A model generated the notes under the pieces. It did not search any database. It was not told the DNA's origin and saw nothing but the letters and a program-made list of their open reading frames with translations. Source: JBAWWY01 sp037144355 (GTDB lineage Bacteria; Bacillota; Clostridia; Peptostreptococcales; Anaerovoracaceae). Taken from it: a stretch of DNA of 33,926 nucleotides. Position numbers and translations under genes: made by a program. The stretch is from NCBI GenBank assembly GCA_037144355.1, contig JBAWWY010000015.1, forward strand, positions 1 through 33,926, read 5' to 3'. Positions 6,777 through 15,608 of the stretch are shown one piece after another (the stretch's first letter is position 1; the number at the start of each line of letters is the position of its first letter).

Positions 6777-8108
6777 ATGGCAAAGAAGCTTTTAATAGTG
6801 TGGCTTTCATTGACAATTCTGATTTTCTCATCAGCTTCAGTATATGCTGAAGAAATAATTCGTGGAGAATTTTTTATTAAAAATATAGTTATTAATAACG
6901 AAAAAATATTGAATTATCAAGCAGATAATCCATTTTTTGTTTACAAAAATCTAACTTATATTCCACTGGACAAGGAAATGACTAAAATTCTAGGTTTAAG
7001 CTGGGATATGAACGAGGAAAGCCGCACTTTAACAATCAAAAAGGAGGACTCTACACAAAAAAACTTTTCGCAAAGATGGATGAAGAGCAATCTTAAAGCA
7101 GTAAACTGCAAAATCTTGACCGATATTTCAATTGTGTTGGTTCCAAAAGAAAAAGCAAATGAAACTGATCCTTCCCTGACACTGGAAGTTGTAAATCCTG
7201 AGAATCAAAGCAGCAATGTCGATGCGTTAAATATAAACGATTCAACTGATACAGGGAATACTACTACCGATACCAATGTTGGAAATGCTACTTCAGATAT
7301 TAATATAGTAAATACTGTCACAAATTCCAATGTAGATAATACAAATACAGATTCAATTCAGCAAAGCGATGATACTGCAAATGCAGATGAGTCTTCTGCA
7401 AATGGCGATGCGTCTGTTGATCCTAATAATTCTGATAGCCAACATGTGGGTAATTTTGCGGTGGATACTTCAAAATATCCATTGCTCAAATTTGGGGAAG
7501 TAATATATGTTCCAATTGGAATGCTCACAGAATTTAAAGAATTTGGTATTGACGCTTATTTTGATACTTTTTCGGGTTTATATATAACTACCGATGGAGT
7601 CACTCAGGCAAAATCCACTTTCAATTTTACCGAATCAATGTTGAACAAGGGACTTACCAATTATGTATTGAGAAGTAACGGAAACTATAATTCAATCCAA
7701 GCTCAAAATCTTGTATTCCTATTCAAAACGGAAGCAAGAATTTACAATATGGATCCACTTCTGCTTATGGCAGTGGCACACAAGGAAAGCACCTTCACCG
7801 CAGCAGCAAAATCAAGAGGAGGGGCTTTAGGCATGATGCAGGTTATGCCGTCAACTGCAGCCAGATATGGTTTCAGCGAGGCTGAAATGCTGGTAGCCCA
7901 CAATAGCGTGGAATTCGGATCTCTTTATTTGAGAGAACGGCTAGATGCTTACGGTGGGAACCTTACAAAAGCACTTTCGGCATACAACCAAGGTTCTGTG
8001 GCAGTTAACCGGGGAAGCTATTCAGGAAGATATGCCCTTGGTGTAATGAAAAAATATAATCAAATTACCACTTATTTAAAAACAAGCGGATATATAATAG
8101 CAAAATAG
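6777..8108 (+). CDS. Secreted lytic transglycosylase (SLT) with stalk-like N-terminal region
   Basis: A 443-residue exported protein with a signal peptide of about 24 residues (cleavage near VYAEE). Residues 30-95 resemble the copper amine oxidase-like N-terminal domain common as a wall module in Clostridia; a second such half (PLLKFGEVIYVPIGML) follows a linker. The linker, about 143-228, is very rich in Asn, Asp, Ser and Thr and probably unstructured. The C-terminal 130 residues are an SLT domain: catalytic E337 in VAHKESTF, then GALGMMQVMPSTAARYGF and ALSAYNQG. Members cleave the MurNAc-GlcNAc bond, leaving 1,6-anhydroMurNAc. It has its own promoter and terminator. A role in wall turnover or spore germination cannot be distinguished. 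Confidence 0.87.
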   Translation: MAKKLLIVWLSLTILIFSSASVYAEEIIRGEFFIKNIVINNEKILNYQADNPFFVYKNLTYIPLDKEMTKILGLSWDMNEESRTLTIKKEDSTQKNFSQRWMKSNLKAVNCKILTDISIVLVPKEKANETDPSLTLEVVNPENQSSNVDALNINDSTDTGNTTTDTNVGNATSDINIVNTVTNSNVDNTNTDSIQQSDDTANADESSANGDASVDPNNSDSQHVGNFAVDTSKYPLLKFGEVIYVPIGMLTEFKEFGIDAYFDTFSGLYITTDGVTQAKSTFNFTESMLNKGLTNYVLRSNGNYNSIQAQNLVFLFKTEARIYNMDPLLLMAVAHKESTFTAAAKSRGGALGMMQVMPSTAARYGFSEAEMLVAHNSVEFGSLYLRERLDAYGGNLTKALSAYNQGSVAVNRGSYSGRYALGVMKKYNQITTYLKTSGYIIAK

Positions 8109-8116
8109 AAATTTTG

Positions 8117-8143
8117 AAACCGGAGTAAATCTCCGGTTTTTTT
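8117..8143 (+). terminator. Intrinsic terminator after the lytic transglycosylase
   Basis: Perfect 9-bp stem AAACCGGAG (8117-8125) and CTCCGGTTT (8131-8139), loop TAAAT, and continuing T-run. Confidence 0.92.
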
Positions 8144-8145
8144 AT

Positions 8146-8174
8146 TTGTAAAAGAAATAGATTATTGGTATGAT
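8146..8174 (+). promoter_or_regulatory. Promoter of purL (extended -10)
   Basis: TTGTAA at 8146-8151, seventeen bases, then TATGAT at 8169-8174 preceded by TGG, an extended -10 element. It lies directly behind the preceding terminator. No PurBox or purine riboswitch fits in the short leader. Confidence 0.65.
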
Positions 8175-8204
8175 ATGAGTATCATTTCAAACAAGGAGAA
8201 AATA

Positions 8205-11200
8205 ATGATCAATCGTATTTATGTGGAGAAAAAAAAGGGTTTCGATGTAGAAGCAAGTTCACTTTTCAGCGAACTGAGAGAATCACTGCATTTGTCCACG
8301 CTTGAGGGAGTAAGAGTCATAAACAGGTATGATGTTTATGGATTATATAGTGATTCAAATTATAATGAAGAAGAATATTCGACATTGAAGTATTCGGTCT
8401 TTGCAGAACCTGCAATTGACATTGTTTATGACGAATCTTTATTATTGGAAGAAGGAACTAAGATTTTCGCGGTAGAATATCTGCCGGGCCAATTCGACCA
8501 GAGGGCTGATTCGGCTGCAACCTGCATCCAGCTTATAACAACGAGGGAAAAGCCTCAGGTATCATTTGCGAGAGTTATAATCATAGAAGGTGGAATTGAT
8601 GACTTCGATTTTCAAAGAATCATCGATTATTGCATAAATCCTGTAGATTCAAGACTTGCAAATCTGGACAAACCAGAAATATTCAATGAAGAGTCTTCAA
8701 TAGTGAGCGATGTGGAAATCATAGATGGATTCACCAATTTGAATCGAAACGAACTCCATGAATATTTGGCTAAGAATAAATTATCCATGACCATCCAGGA
8801 TCTTCATTTTATTCAGAGGCATTTTAAATTTGAAGAGAAAAGGAATCCAACCTTCACCGAATTGAAAGTGCTGGATACATATTGGTCCGATCATTGCAGG
8901 CACACAACATTCTTAACGAACATAATTGATGTTAAATTTCTCGAAGGTAGATATTCCAAGCTGCTCAAAGATGAATATGATAGATATCTATCCATTAGAA
9001 AAGAAATATATGGAAAAGAAAGGGACATCAATTTGATGGACCTTGCGGTTATTGGTGCTAAATATTATAAAATCAAGAACAAGAAACACAATATCGACGA
9101 GTCTGAAGAAATCAACGCTTGCAGTATCAAAGTAACCGCAGTTGTTGACGACAAGGAAGAAGAATGGCTTGTGATGTTTAAAAATGAAACCCACAACCAT
9201 CCAACGGAAATCGAACCTTTTGGTGGAGCGGCAACATGTCTAGGCGGAGCTATCAGGGATCCATTATCAGGAAGAGCCTATGTATACCAGGCCATGAGAG
9301 TGACAGGAAGCGGAGATCCACGGGTTGATATTTCCGAAACATTAAGCGGAAAACTTCCTCAGAGGAAAATATCAAAGGAAGCGGCTCACGGCTATAGTTC
9401 TTATGGAAATCAAATCGGCATTGCCACGGGGCAAGTGAGAGAGATTTATCACCCCGGTTATATTGCCAAGAGAATGGAAGTTGGTGCGGTAATAGGCGCG
9501 ACACCATTTGAAAATGTAAGAAGAGAAAGACCTTTGCCAGGAGATGCGGTTATTCTTGTGGGAGGAAGAACCGGAAGAGATGGATGCGGCGGAGCATCGG
9601 GATCTTCAAAGGCTCATGATGTGAGCTCGCTGAAAGAATGCGGCGCGGAAGTCCAAAAGGGAAATCCCCCAGTTGAGAGAAATCTACAAAGGCTATTCAG
9701 AAGAAAAGAAGCTGCGTTGCTCATTAAAAGATGTAATGATTTTGGGGCGGGTGGAGTTTCAGTTGCTGTGGGAGAACTTTCCGACAGCCTCGATGTGAAC
9801 CTGGACCATGTACTTAAGAAATATGAAGGATTAGATGGGACGGAATTGGCTATTTCTGAATCTCAGGAGAGAATGGCTGTTGTAGTCGAGGCTAAAGATG
9901 TTGAAAGGTTCATAGAATTGTCCAGAGAGGAAAACCTTGAAGCTTCTGTTATTGGCAAGATTACGGATACGGGAAGATTTAGAATGTTTTGGAGAGGAAA
10001 GACTATACTTGATTTAAGTAGAATCTTTCTTGATTCCAATGGGATAATGCAGGAAGTACAGGTCATGGTGGATTGTATCTCCAAAGATGATTTCCAATTA
10101 TTTGACAATGGAAATGACTACTATTACAAGCAGAAAACATTTGAGAAGAACAATATTGCAGCAAAGTGGAAAGCTATTTGCGAAGAAATAAATTTTGCCA
10201 GCCAGCGTGGGCTTGTTGACAGATTTGACAGCACAATAGGAGCAGGGACTGTTTTAATGCCTTACGGAGGTAGATTCCAACTTACGCGGGCGTTGGGCAT
10301 GGCTGCCAAGATACCAGTGCAAAAGGGATACACAGATACTTCCACAATTATGACATATGGATTTGATCCTTTTTTGTCATCAAAAAGTCCTTTTCATGGG
10401 GGCTTCTATGCCGTTATCGAATCGATAACGAAAATCGTTGCCATGGGTGGAAACTTCAAAGATGTAAGACTTAGTTTTCAGGAATATTTTGAAAGCCTTG
10501 GGAAAATTCCTGAAAAATGGGGAAAGCCTTTCGCTTCTTTACTAGGTGCTTTAAAAGCTCAATTAGATTTAGATGTTCCCGCCATTGGAGGGAAAGACAG
10601 TATGTCTGGAAATTTCAACCAGTTGAGTGTGCCACCAACATTGATTTCATTTGCACTTACGACGGTTTCCGCAACGGAAATAATTTCCCCCGAGATCAAA
10701 GGAAGCAATCATAAACTTATATATATATATTCAATATTCGATGAAGATGGGATTATAAACATAAAGCAGTACAAGCAGAATATGCAATTGATTTGGAATC
10801 TTGCCTGCAATAAACAAATATACTCAAGCAACATAGTCACAAAATACGGAATTGCAGGGGCAATAACGGAGATGGCTATGGGTAATAAAATGGGAGTTGA
10901 AATTTTAGGGGTTGCTCCAAATGAACTTTTTGAAAACGCACAGGGTGGTATTATTATCGAAGTCGACTCCGACCTTGATATTTATGAGAACCTTTATGGA
11001 GGCACATATAAGGAGATTGGGACAACTATAGACAATGGAAAAATAAGTGTTCTAGGTGAGGATATTTCCATACGACAGGTTGTTTTAGATTGGTCGAATC
11101 CGCTGGAAAGCATTTTCCCGGTAAATGGTGAAGAATATATGGAAATGGATAAAAGCGATTTTAAAGAACCTGTATCAGTACAGTGTTTTGAAAGAAATAA

Positions 11201-12023
11201 AAATATGCCGAAAGTTAAAGTAACAAAACCAAAAGTCTTAATTGTCGCATTCCCTGGAACTAATTGCGAAATTGACTCTGCAAAGGCTTTTGAAAAAGCT
11301 GGAGGTGATTGCGAGATAGCGTATATACGGAATTTGAATCAAGAAATGCTTATCGATTCAATCGAAAACCTAGCAAAAAAAATCAGAGAGGCGCAGATAT
11401 TAATGATTCCTGGAGGATTCAGCGGTGGTGACGAACCCGATGGATCTGCAAAATTTATTGTTTCGGTTTTTAGAAACAAATTGGTCAGAGAAGCAACAAT
11501 GGATCTTATAGATAATCGGGACGGGTTGGTGCTGGGAATATGCAATGGATTCCAGGCATTAATAAAACTTGGATTGATTCCCTTTGGCAAGATTGTGGAT
11601 GCGGACGAGAATAGCCCTACATTGACATATAACAAAATCGGAAGGCACGTTTCAAGATTTGTAAATACAAGAATAGACTGCGTGAAATCCCCATGGCTTA
11701 CTAAACTTTTCGTTGGAGACATACATACGATTCCAATTTCCCATGGAGAAGGAAGGTTGATAGCCAGCGAGAAACTGCTTTCTGAACTAGCAAGAAATGG
11801 TCAAATAGCAACCCAATATGTGAACTCCAAAGGAATGCCAACCATGGATACCGAGTTTAATCCAAACAATTCCGACTGGGCGATTGAAGGGCTCACATCC
11901 CTTGATGGCAGGATTTTCGGCAAGATGGGACACTCTGAAAGAATAGGTAAGAATTTATATAAAAATATAGATGGAACGATGAATCAGAATATCTTTGAGG
12001 CGGGAATCCTATATTTCAAATAG
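8205..12023 (+). CDS. purL: Phosphoribosylformylglycinamidine synthase, single-chain form
   Basis: Converts FGAR, glutamine and ATP to FGAM, the fourth purine step. At 1272 residues it is the large single-polypeptide form, not the separate PurS, PurQ and PurL of Bacillus. In order: an N-terminal PurS-like region, a linker, two AIRS-type synthase halves (LDTYWSDHCRHTTF near 225; FKNETHNHPTEIEPFGGAATCLGG; GYSSYGNQIGIATG; later AIGGKDSMSGNF), and a C-terminal class I glutaminase from about 1005 (VLIVAFPGTNCEID). The glutaminase nucleophile is C1113 in LGICNGFQAL, with ISHGEGR near the end. I chose the ATG at 8205 because AAGGAG (8193-8198) is six bases upstream; an ATG ten codons earlier lacks a site and overlaps the -10 region. 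It lies apart from the other pur genes. Confidence 0.95.
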   Translation: MINRIYVEKKKGFDVEASSLFSELRESLHLSTLEGVRVINRYDVYGLYSDSNYNEEEYSTLKYSVFAEPAIDIVYDESLLLEEGTKIFAVEYLPGQFDQRADSAATCIQLITTREKPQVSFARVIIIEGGIDDFDFQRIIDYCINPVDSRLANLDKPEIFNEESSIVSDVEIIDGFTNLNRNELHEYLAKNKLSMTIQDLHFIQRHFKFEEKRNPTFTELKVLDTYWSDHCRHTTFLTNIIDVKFLEGRYSKLLKDEYDRYLSIRKEIYGKERDINLMDLAVIGAKYYKIKNKKHNIDESEEINACSIKVTAVVDDKEEEWLVMFKNETHNHPTEIEPFGGAATCLGGAIRDPLSGRAYVYQAMRVTGSGDPRVDISETLSGKLPQRKISKEAAHGYSSYGNQIGIATGQVREIYHPGYIAKRMEVGAVIGATPFENVRRERPLPGDAVILVGGRTGRDGCGGASGSSKAHDVSSLKECGAEVQKGNPPVERNLQRLFRRKEAALLIKRCNDFGAGGVSVAVGELSDSLDVNLDHVLKKYEGLDGTELAISESQERMAVVVEAKDVERFIELSREENLEASVIGKITDTGRFRMFWRGKTILDLSRIFLDSNGIMQEVQVMVDCISKDDFQLFDNGNDYYYKQKTFEKNNIAAKWKAICEEINFASQRGLVDRFDSTIGAGTVLMPYGGRFQLTRALGMAAKIPVQKGYTDTSTIMTYGFDPFLSSKSPFHGGFYAVIESITKIVAMGGNFKDVRLSFQEYFESLGKIPEKWGKPFASLLGALKAQLDLDVPAIGGKDSMSGNFNQLSVPPTLISFALTTVSATEIISPEIKGSNHKLIYIYSIFDEDGIINIKQYKQNMQLIWNLACNKQIYSSNIVTKYGIAGAITEMAMGNKMGVEILGVAPNELFENAQGGIIIEVDSDLDIYENLYGGTYKEIGTTIDNGKISVLGEDISIRQVVLDWSNPLESIFPVNGEEYMEMDKSDFKEPVSVQCFERNKNMPKVKVTKPKVLIVAFPGTNCEIDSAKAFEKAGGDCEIAYIRNLNQEMLIDSIENLAKKIREAQILMIPGGFSGGDEPDGSAKFIVSVFRNKLVREATMDLIDNRDGLVLGICNGFQALIKLGLIPFGKIVDADENSPTLTYNKIGRHVSRFVNTRIDCVKSPWLTKLFVGDIHTIPISHGEGRLIASEKLLSELARNGQIATQYVNSKGMPTMDTEFNPNNSDWAIEGLTSLDGRIFGKMGHSERIGKNLYKNIDGTMNQNIFEAGILYFK

Positions 12024-12064
12024 GAACATAGTTTTAAGAAAAGCTTAATTTCAAAGGGGAGAAA

Positions 12065-12691
12065 ATGTATTTAGAATCCAAATCAAGAAAGATTATGGAA
12101 ATTGCCATCAAGGTTATGGAAAACAAGGAACAGCTTTATCAGCTGATGGATAATATCGATCTTGAAAAGCTGAAAAGAGGCACCTTGTCTGTCAGCCAGG
12201 ATATTTTGAATAAAACATTTCGAAAAGAAATCATAGATAAACTGGGATTGATTGATTTCAAAGCGGTTTTTTCAAAAGGCAGCATCAAACTGGAAATTAC
12301 GAAGAATATTAAAATAATGTTTATGGATGTTACGGTTAAGTCGAATCTGGTTTTGACCGATTGTTATTTGAGTTTTGGAAATAATATTTATGGGTTCTAT
12401 GCAAATTACTCCATCAACTTCGAGGGTGTTCCACAGATGATGGAAAAGCTTCCTGGAGGAGTATCGCTAAAGGATGCAATAATAAACTCCCTGTTGAAAA
12501 ACAGTACGAAAGATATCAGCTGGATAAGTTTCGTCGGGGATACAATAATGGTTGATTTGAATAAAAGCGACGATTTTAGAAAACTGAAAGAACAAGGGAT
12601 ATATGGAATTGATGTAATAAAGGAAGTTGAACTAAAAGATTTTAGATCTGAAAACGAAAGAATATTAATCGATTTTATATGGCAGGATTAA
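12065..12691 (+). CDS. Unrecognised protein between purL and purE
   Basis: I do not recognise this 208-residue protein. It starts 41 bases after purL behind a clear AAGGGGAG site and ends before a terminator, so it is probably the last gene of a purL operon. There is no signal peptide or transmembrane segment. The N-terminal 60 residues look helical and charged (SRKIMEIAIKVMENKEQLYQL). The middle (about 65-125) looks like alternating beta strands (SIKLEITKNIKIMFMDVTVKSNLVLTDCYLSF). The C-terminus is mixed and acidic. That pattern resembles small lipid- or ligand-binding beta folds, but I would not assign one. Co-transcription does not prove a purine role. Confidence 0.75.
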   Translation: MYLESKSRKIMEIAIKVMENKEQLYQLMDNIDLEKLKRGTLSVSQDILNKTFRKEIIDKLGLIDFKAVFSKGSIKLEITKNIKIMFMDVTVKSNLVLTDCYLSFGNNIYGFYANYSINFEGVPQMMEKLPGGVSLKDAIINSLLKNSTKDISWISFVGDTIMVDLNKSDDFRKLKEQGIYGIDVIKEVELKDFRSENERILIDFIWQD

Positions 12692-12713
12692 AACCCAATA
12701 ATAATCTCAGATG

Positions 12714-12741
12714 AGCCTCGGTGTTTTCACCGGGGCTTTTT
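12714..12741 (+). terminator. Intrinsic terminator ending the purL transcript
   Basis: AGCCTCGGTG (12714-12723) pairs with CACCGGGGCT (12728-12737), one T-G pair, TTTT loop, followed by a T-run. It separates purL from the purE-D operon. Confidence 0.88.
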
Positions 12742-12824
12742 AGTCTTAAAACCAAAATTCAGATTTGCAATAAATCCGGTACCTAAGTGCTATCGGCATG
12801 GCCATAAAATAGGCAGAAAAACAA

Positions 12825-12868
12825 ATATACGAACGTATTATAATAATTAACAGTTAATGTTCGGTAAT
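12825..12868. promoter_or_regulatory. PurBox pair upstream of purE (PurR operator)
   Basis: AATGTTCGGTAAT at 12856-12868 is, on the minus strand, an exact match to the B. subtilis PurBox AWWWCCGAACWWT. Facing it is ATATACGAACGTA at 12825-12837, a weaker box with intact CGAAC. B. subtilis PurR uses two such boxes in inverted orientation, and PRPP prevents binding. A likely promoter follows: TTGATT at 12911-12916 and TAATAT at 12935-12940. The rest of the 220-base leader holds no purine riboswitch that I can recognise. Confidence 0.75.
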
Positions 12869-12964
12869 AACGGGATAATTGATTAAATTCGATAAAATGA
12901 TGGTATTTATTTGATTCAAAGTCGAATATACTCGTAATATATTTAAAAATAAGGAGGCATAATT

Positions 12965-13447
12965 ATGAAGGTTGGAATTGTTATGGGAAGTCAATCTGAT
13001 TATCAGGTTGTTGAGAGAACAGAAAATATTCTGAAAGAATTTATGGTGGATTTTGAGACTAGAGTGATTTCGGCTCACAGAACTCCCGTTACCGCAATGG
13101 AATTCGGGCAGAATGCTGAAAAGAACGGATTTGATGTTATTATTGCCGCAGCAGGAAAGGCAGCTCATCTTGCTGGGGTACTTGCTTCATTTACAGTTAT
13201 ACCGGTTATTGGTCTTCCAATCAAGTCGTCAACTTTGGATGGTCTGGATTCTCTACTTTCAATGGTTCAGATGCCAAAGGGCATTCCTGTTGCCACAGTT
13301 GCTATTGACGGTGCTGAAAATGCAGGGCTTCTAGCCGTGCAGATTCTTGGAATAAAAAGCTTGGGACTTAGGAATAAAATGAAAGAATATAGGATTAAAA
13401 TGGCTCAAGAGGTTGATAAGGCAGACAAGGAAATGCTTTCAAAATAA
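12965..13447 (+). CDS. purE: N5-carboxyaminoimidazole ribonucleotide mutase
   Basis: Class I PurE (160 residues), moving the carboxyl group of N5-CAIR to carbon 4 to give CAIR. Visible motifs are GSQSDYQVVE at 8-17, ISAHRTP at 38-44, and SLLSMVQMPKGIPVATVAI. The AGGAAHLPG loop of the E. coli enzyme reads AGKAAHLAG here, so a Gly is Lys and a Pro is Ala; the substitution may be shared by relatives, which I cannot check. No purK is adjacent, so N5-CAIR must come from elsewhere. AAGGAGG at 12951-12957 supports the start. First gene of the PurBox operon. Confidence 0.93.
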   Translation: MKVGIVMGSQSDYQVVERTENILKEFMVDFETRVISAHRTPVTAMEFGQNAEKNGFDVIIAAAGKAAHLAGVLASFTVIPVIGLPIKSSTLDGLDSLLSMVQMPKGIPVATVAIDGAENAGLLAVQILGIKSLGLRNKMKEYRIKMAQEVDKADKEMLSK

Positions 13448-13522
13448 ATTGTTATTGAATAGGAATAAAAAGTCATAAATGTTGTTAGAAAGTTATAAAT
13501 ATTAATAAAAATGGAGGATGTT

Positions 13523-14236
13523 ATGAAAAAACTGGAAATGATATATGAAGGCAAGGCAAAAAAAGTCTATAGAACCGATAATGAAAAGGAATATATCGTT
13601 GAATACAAGGATGATGCCACTGCATTCAATGGAGAAAAAAAAGGAACGATTGTCAACAAGGGCATAGTCAACAACACAATGTCGGCTATCATATTCAAAA
13701 TGCTTGAAAAAGCTGGAATAAAGACACATATGATTGAACAGCTAAGCGACAGGGAATCCCTTGTAAAAGCTGTTAAGATCCTACCTATCGAGGTAATTGT
13801 CAGGAATGTGGCAGCAGGGTCCTTGTCGAAGAGATTAGGCATCCCTGAGGGAGTTGTGCTTTCCATGCCAAGCTTGGAATTTTCCTATAAGAACGATGCA
13901 TTGGGAGATCCACTTATCAATGACGACCATGCGATAATCCTTGGTTTGGCAACTAGGGATGAATTGGCGGCAATTAGAAAAACAGCTCTAGATATTAACG
14001 ATTTACTGGTAAGGTATTTTATTGGACTTGGCCTGAAGCTAATAGATTTCAAAATAGAATTTGGATTATATGACGGAGAAATCATACTTGCAGATGAAAT
14101 TTCTCCCGACACCTGCAGACTTTGGGACATAAAGACAAATGAAAAACTGGACAAGGATCGTTTCAGAAGAGACCTTGGCAATGTTGAGGAAGCTTATACT
14201 GAAGTCCTTGCGAGGGTTAATAAATGTGCGGAATAG
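13523..14236 (+). CDS. purC: Phosphoribosylaminoimidazole-succinocarboxamide synthase
   Basis: SAICAR synthase of 237 residues, joining CAIR and aspartate with ATP. Motifs include MIYEGKAKKVYRTD at the N-terminus, YKDDATAFNG, EVIVRNVAAGSLSKRLGI, LADEISPDTCRLWD and the C-terminal RFRRDLG. I chose the ATG at 13523 because GGAGG at 13513-13517 precedes it; the upstream ATG at 13511 overlaps that site. Its last 13 bases overlap purF, so the two are probably translationally coupled. Confidence 0.95.
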   Translation: MKKLEMIYEGKAKKVYRTDNEKEYIVEYKDDATAFNGEKKGTIVNKGIVNNTMSAIIFKMLEKAGIKTHMIEQLSDRESLVKAVKILPIEVIVRNVAAGSLSKRLGIPEGVVLSMPSLEFSYKNDALGDPLINDDHAIILGLATRDELAAIRKTALDINDLLVRYFIGLGLKLIDFKIEFGLYDGEIILADEISPDTCRLWDIKTNEKLDKDRFRRDLGNVEEAYTEVLARVNKCAE

Positions 14237-15606
14237 TTGGCATTTACGCACCTGGCAGAAAGGACATTTCAAGGGCTGTTTATTATGGACTTCATTCCCT
14301 CCAACACAGAGGCCAGGAAAGTGCGGGGATAGCTGCAAATAAAAAAGGTAAAATTGAATATTACAAGGAAATGGGCCTGGTGCAAGAAGTTTTCAACGAT
14401 GAAATCATTGCAAGGCTCCAAGGGGACATATCAATTGGACATGTTAGGTATTCAACAACGGGTGAAAGCTATGTGGCCAATGCAATGCCCCTTGTTGTTT
14501 TCCATAGGGCTGGAAGCCTTGCCCTTGCACATAATGGAAATCTGATTAATGCCAAGGAATTGAGAAGCGAGATGCAGGACAATGGAGTTATTTTTCAAAC
14601 TTCCATCGATTCGGAAATAATAGCCAGTTTGATCGCCAAGAACAGCAAGGACAATGAGATGATCAAGGCAATCGAGCTTACTTTAAATCAAGTCAAGGGT
14701 TCATATGCTTTGGTTATTACATTTGATGACAAGCTTGTGGGAGCAAGAGACCCTTATGGAATAAGGCCCCTTTGTCTTGGGAAACTTCAGGACGGATATG
14801 TGCTTTCTTCGGAAAGCTGTATTTTTTCTCTGATTGGTGCGGAATTCGTTAGGGATATAGAGCCTGGAGAAATAGTTGTAATTGAAAACAATGAAGTTAA
14901 AAGCTTTAGATTCACTGAGAAAAAGTCCAGAGCCATCTGCGCTTTTGAATTTGTATATCTTGCAAGGCCTGACAGCGATATCGATGGAATAAATGTTTAT
15001 ATGGCAAGAAGCAATGCTGGAAGAATACTGGCAAAGGAATGCCCGGTTGAAGCAGACATGGTTATCTCAGTTCCAGATTCGGGAACTGTGGCAGCTATAG
15101 GTTTTGCTGAAGAATCTGGAATACCCTTCGGTGAAGGCTTAATTAAGAATAGATACATTGGACGTACATTTATACAACCAGACCAGAGGCTTAGAGAATT
15201 AAGCGTTAAAATGAAACTGAACGTATTGAAGGACAATGTCAGAGGCAAGAGGATTGTCATGATCGACGACTCAATTGTAAGAGGAACAACAAGCGGCAAG
15301 ATTGTGAAAATGCTTAAGGAAGCCGGAGCCAAGGAAGTCCACGTTAGAATCAGTTCTCCGCCGGTAATGCATTCATGCCACTTCGGAATTGATACGCCGA
15401 GCAAAAAGAATCTTGTAGCGGCCAACCACTCATTAAAGGAAATTAAAAAGATGCTGGGGGCGGACAGTCTGGGGTATATCAGTGTAGAAGGATTGTGGGA
15501 TGCAATTGGAATTTCCGGGAGCAGCATATGTTCAGCCTGCTTCAATGGGGAATACCCAATGGAGGTCCCAAATACCGGTGACAAATTTGTCTTTGAAAAG
15601 GAGTAG
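14224..15606 (+). CDS. purF: Amidophosphoribosyltransferase
   Basis: First committed step: PRPP plus glutamine gives phosphoribosylamine. The 460-residue protein starts MCGIVGIY, so the Ntn nucleophile Cys2 is exposed simply by removing Met, with no propeptide of the B. subtilis type. QHRGQESAG and AHNGNL complete the glutaminase domain. The PRTase domain carries VMIDDSIVRGTTS (345-357). Cysteines C239, C385, C436 and C439 match the four ligands of the [4Fe-4S] cluster of the Bacillus enzyme, so it is probably oxygen-sensitive. It overlaps purC by 13 bases, and purM starts two bases after its stop. Confidence 0.96.
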   Translation: MCGIVGIYAPGRKDISRAVYYGLHSLQHRGQESAGIAANKKGKIEYYKEMGLVQEVFNDEIIARLQGDISIGHVRYSTTGESYVANAMPLVVFHRAGSLALAHNGNLINAKELRSEMQDNGVIFQTSIDSEIIASLIAKNSKDNEMIKAIELTLNQVKGSYALVITFDDKLVGARDPYGIRPLCLGKLQDGYVLSSESCIFSLIGAEFVRDIEPGEIVVIENNEVKSFRFTEKKSRAICAFEFVYLARPDSDIDGINVYMARSNAGRILAKECPVEADMVISVPDSGTVAAIGFAEESGIPFGEGLIKNRYIGRTFIQPDQRLRELSVKMKLNVLKDNVRGKRIVMIDDSIVRGTTSGKIVKMLKEAGAKEVHVRISSPPVMHSCHFGIDTPSKKNLVAANHSLKEIKKMLGADSLGYISVEGLWDAIGISGSSICSACFNGEYPMEVPNTGDKFVFEKE

Positions 15607-15608
15607 CC

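Noticed and set aside
7203..7461. Tandem DNA repeat in the lytic transglycosylase linker
   Set aside because: The region is biased toward Asn, Asp, Ser and Thr codons but has no exact repeating unit.
8144..8204. Possible purine riboswitch before purL
   Set aside because: The leader after the predicted start site is only about 25 bases and contains no aptamer-like pairing.
12742..12964. Possible purine or PRPP riboswitch in the purE leader
   Set aside because: I could not find the conserved aptamer loops or a leader terminator. The PurBox pair is a sufficient explanation of regulation.
14997..15584. Long minus-strand open frame (195 codons) inside purF
   Set aside because: purF is certain by motif and operon context; the antisense frame is a codon-bias shadow, as are similar frames in purH, purL and kamA.
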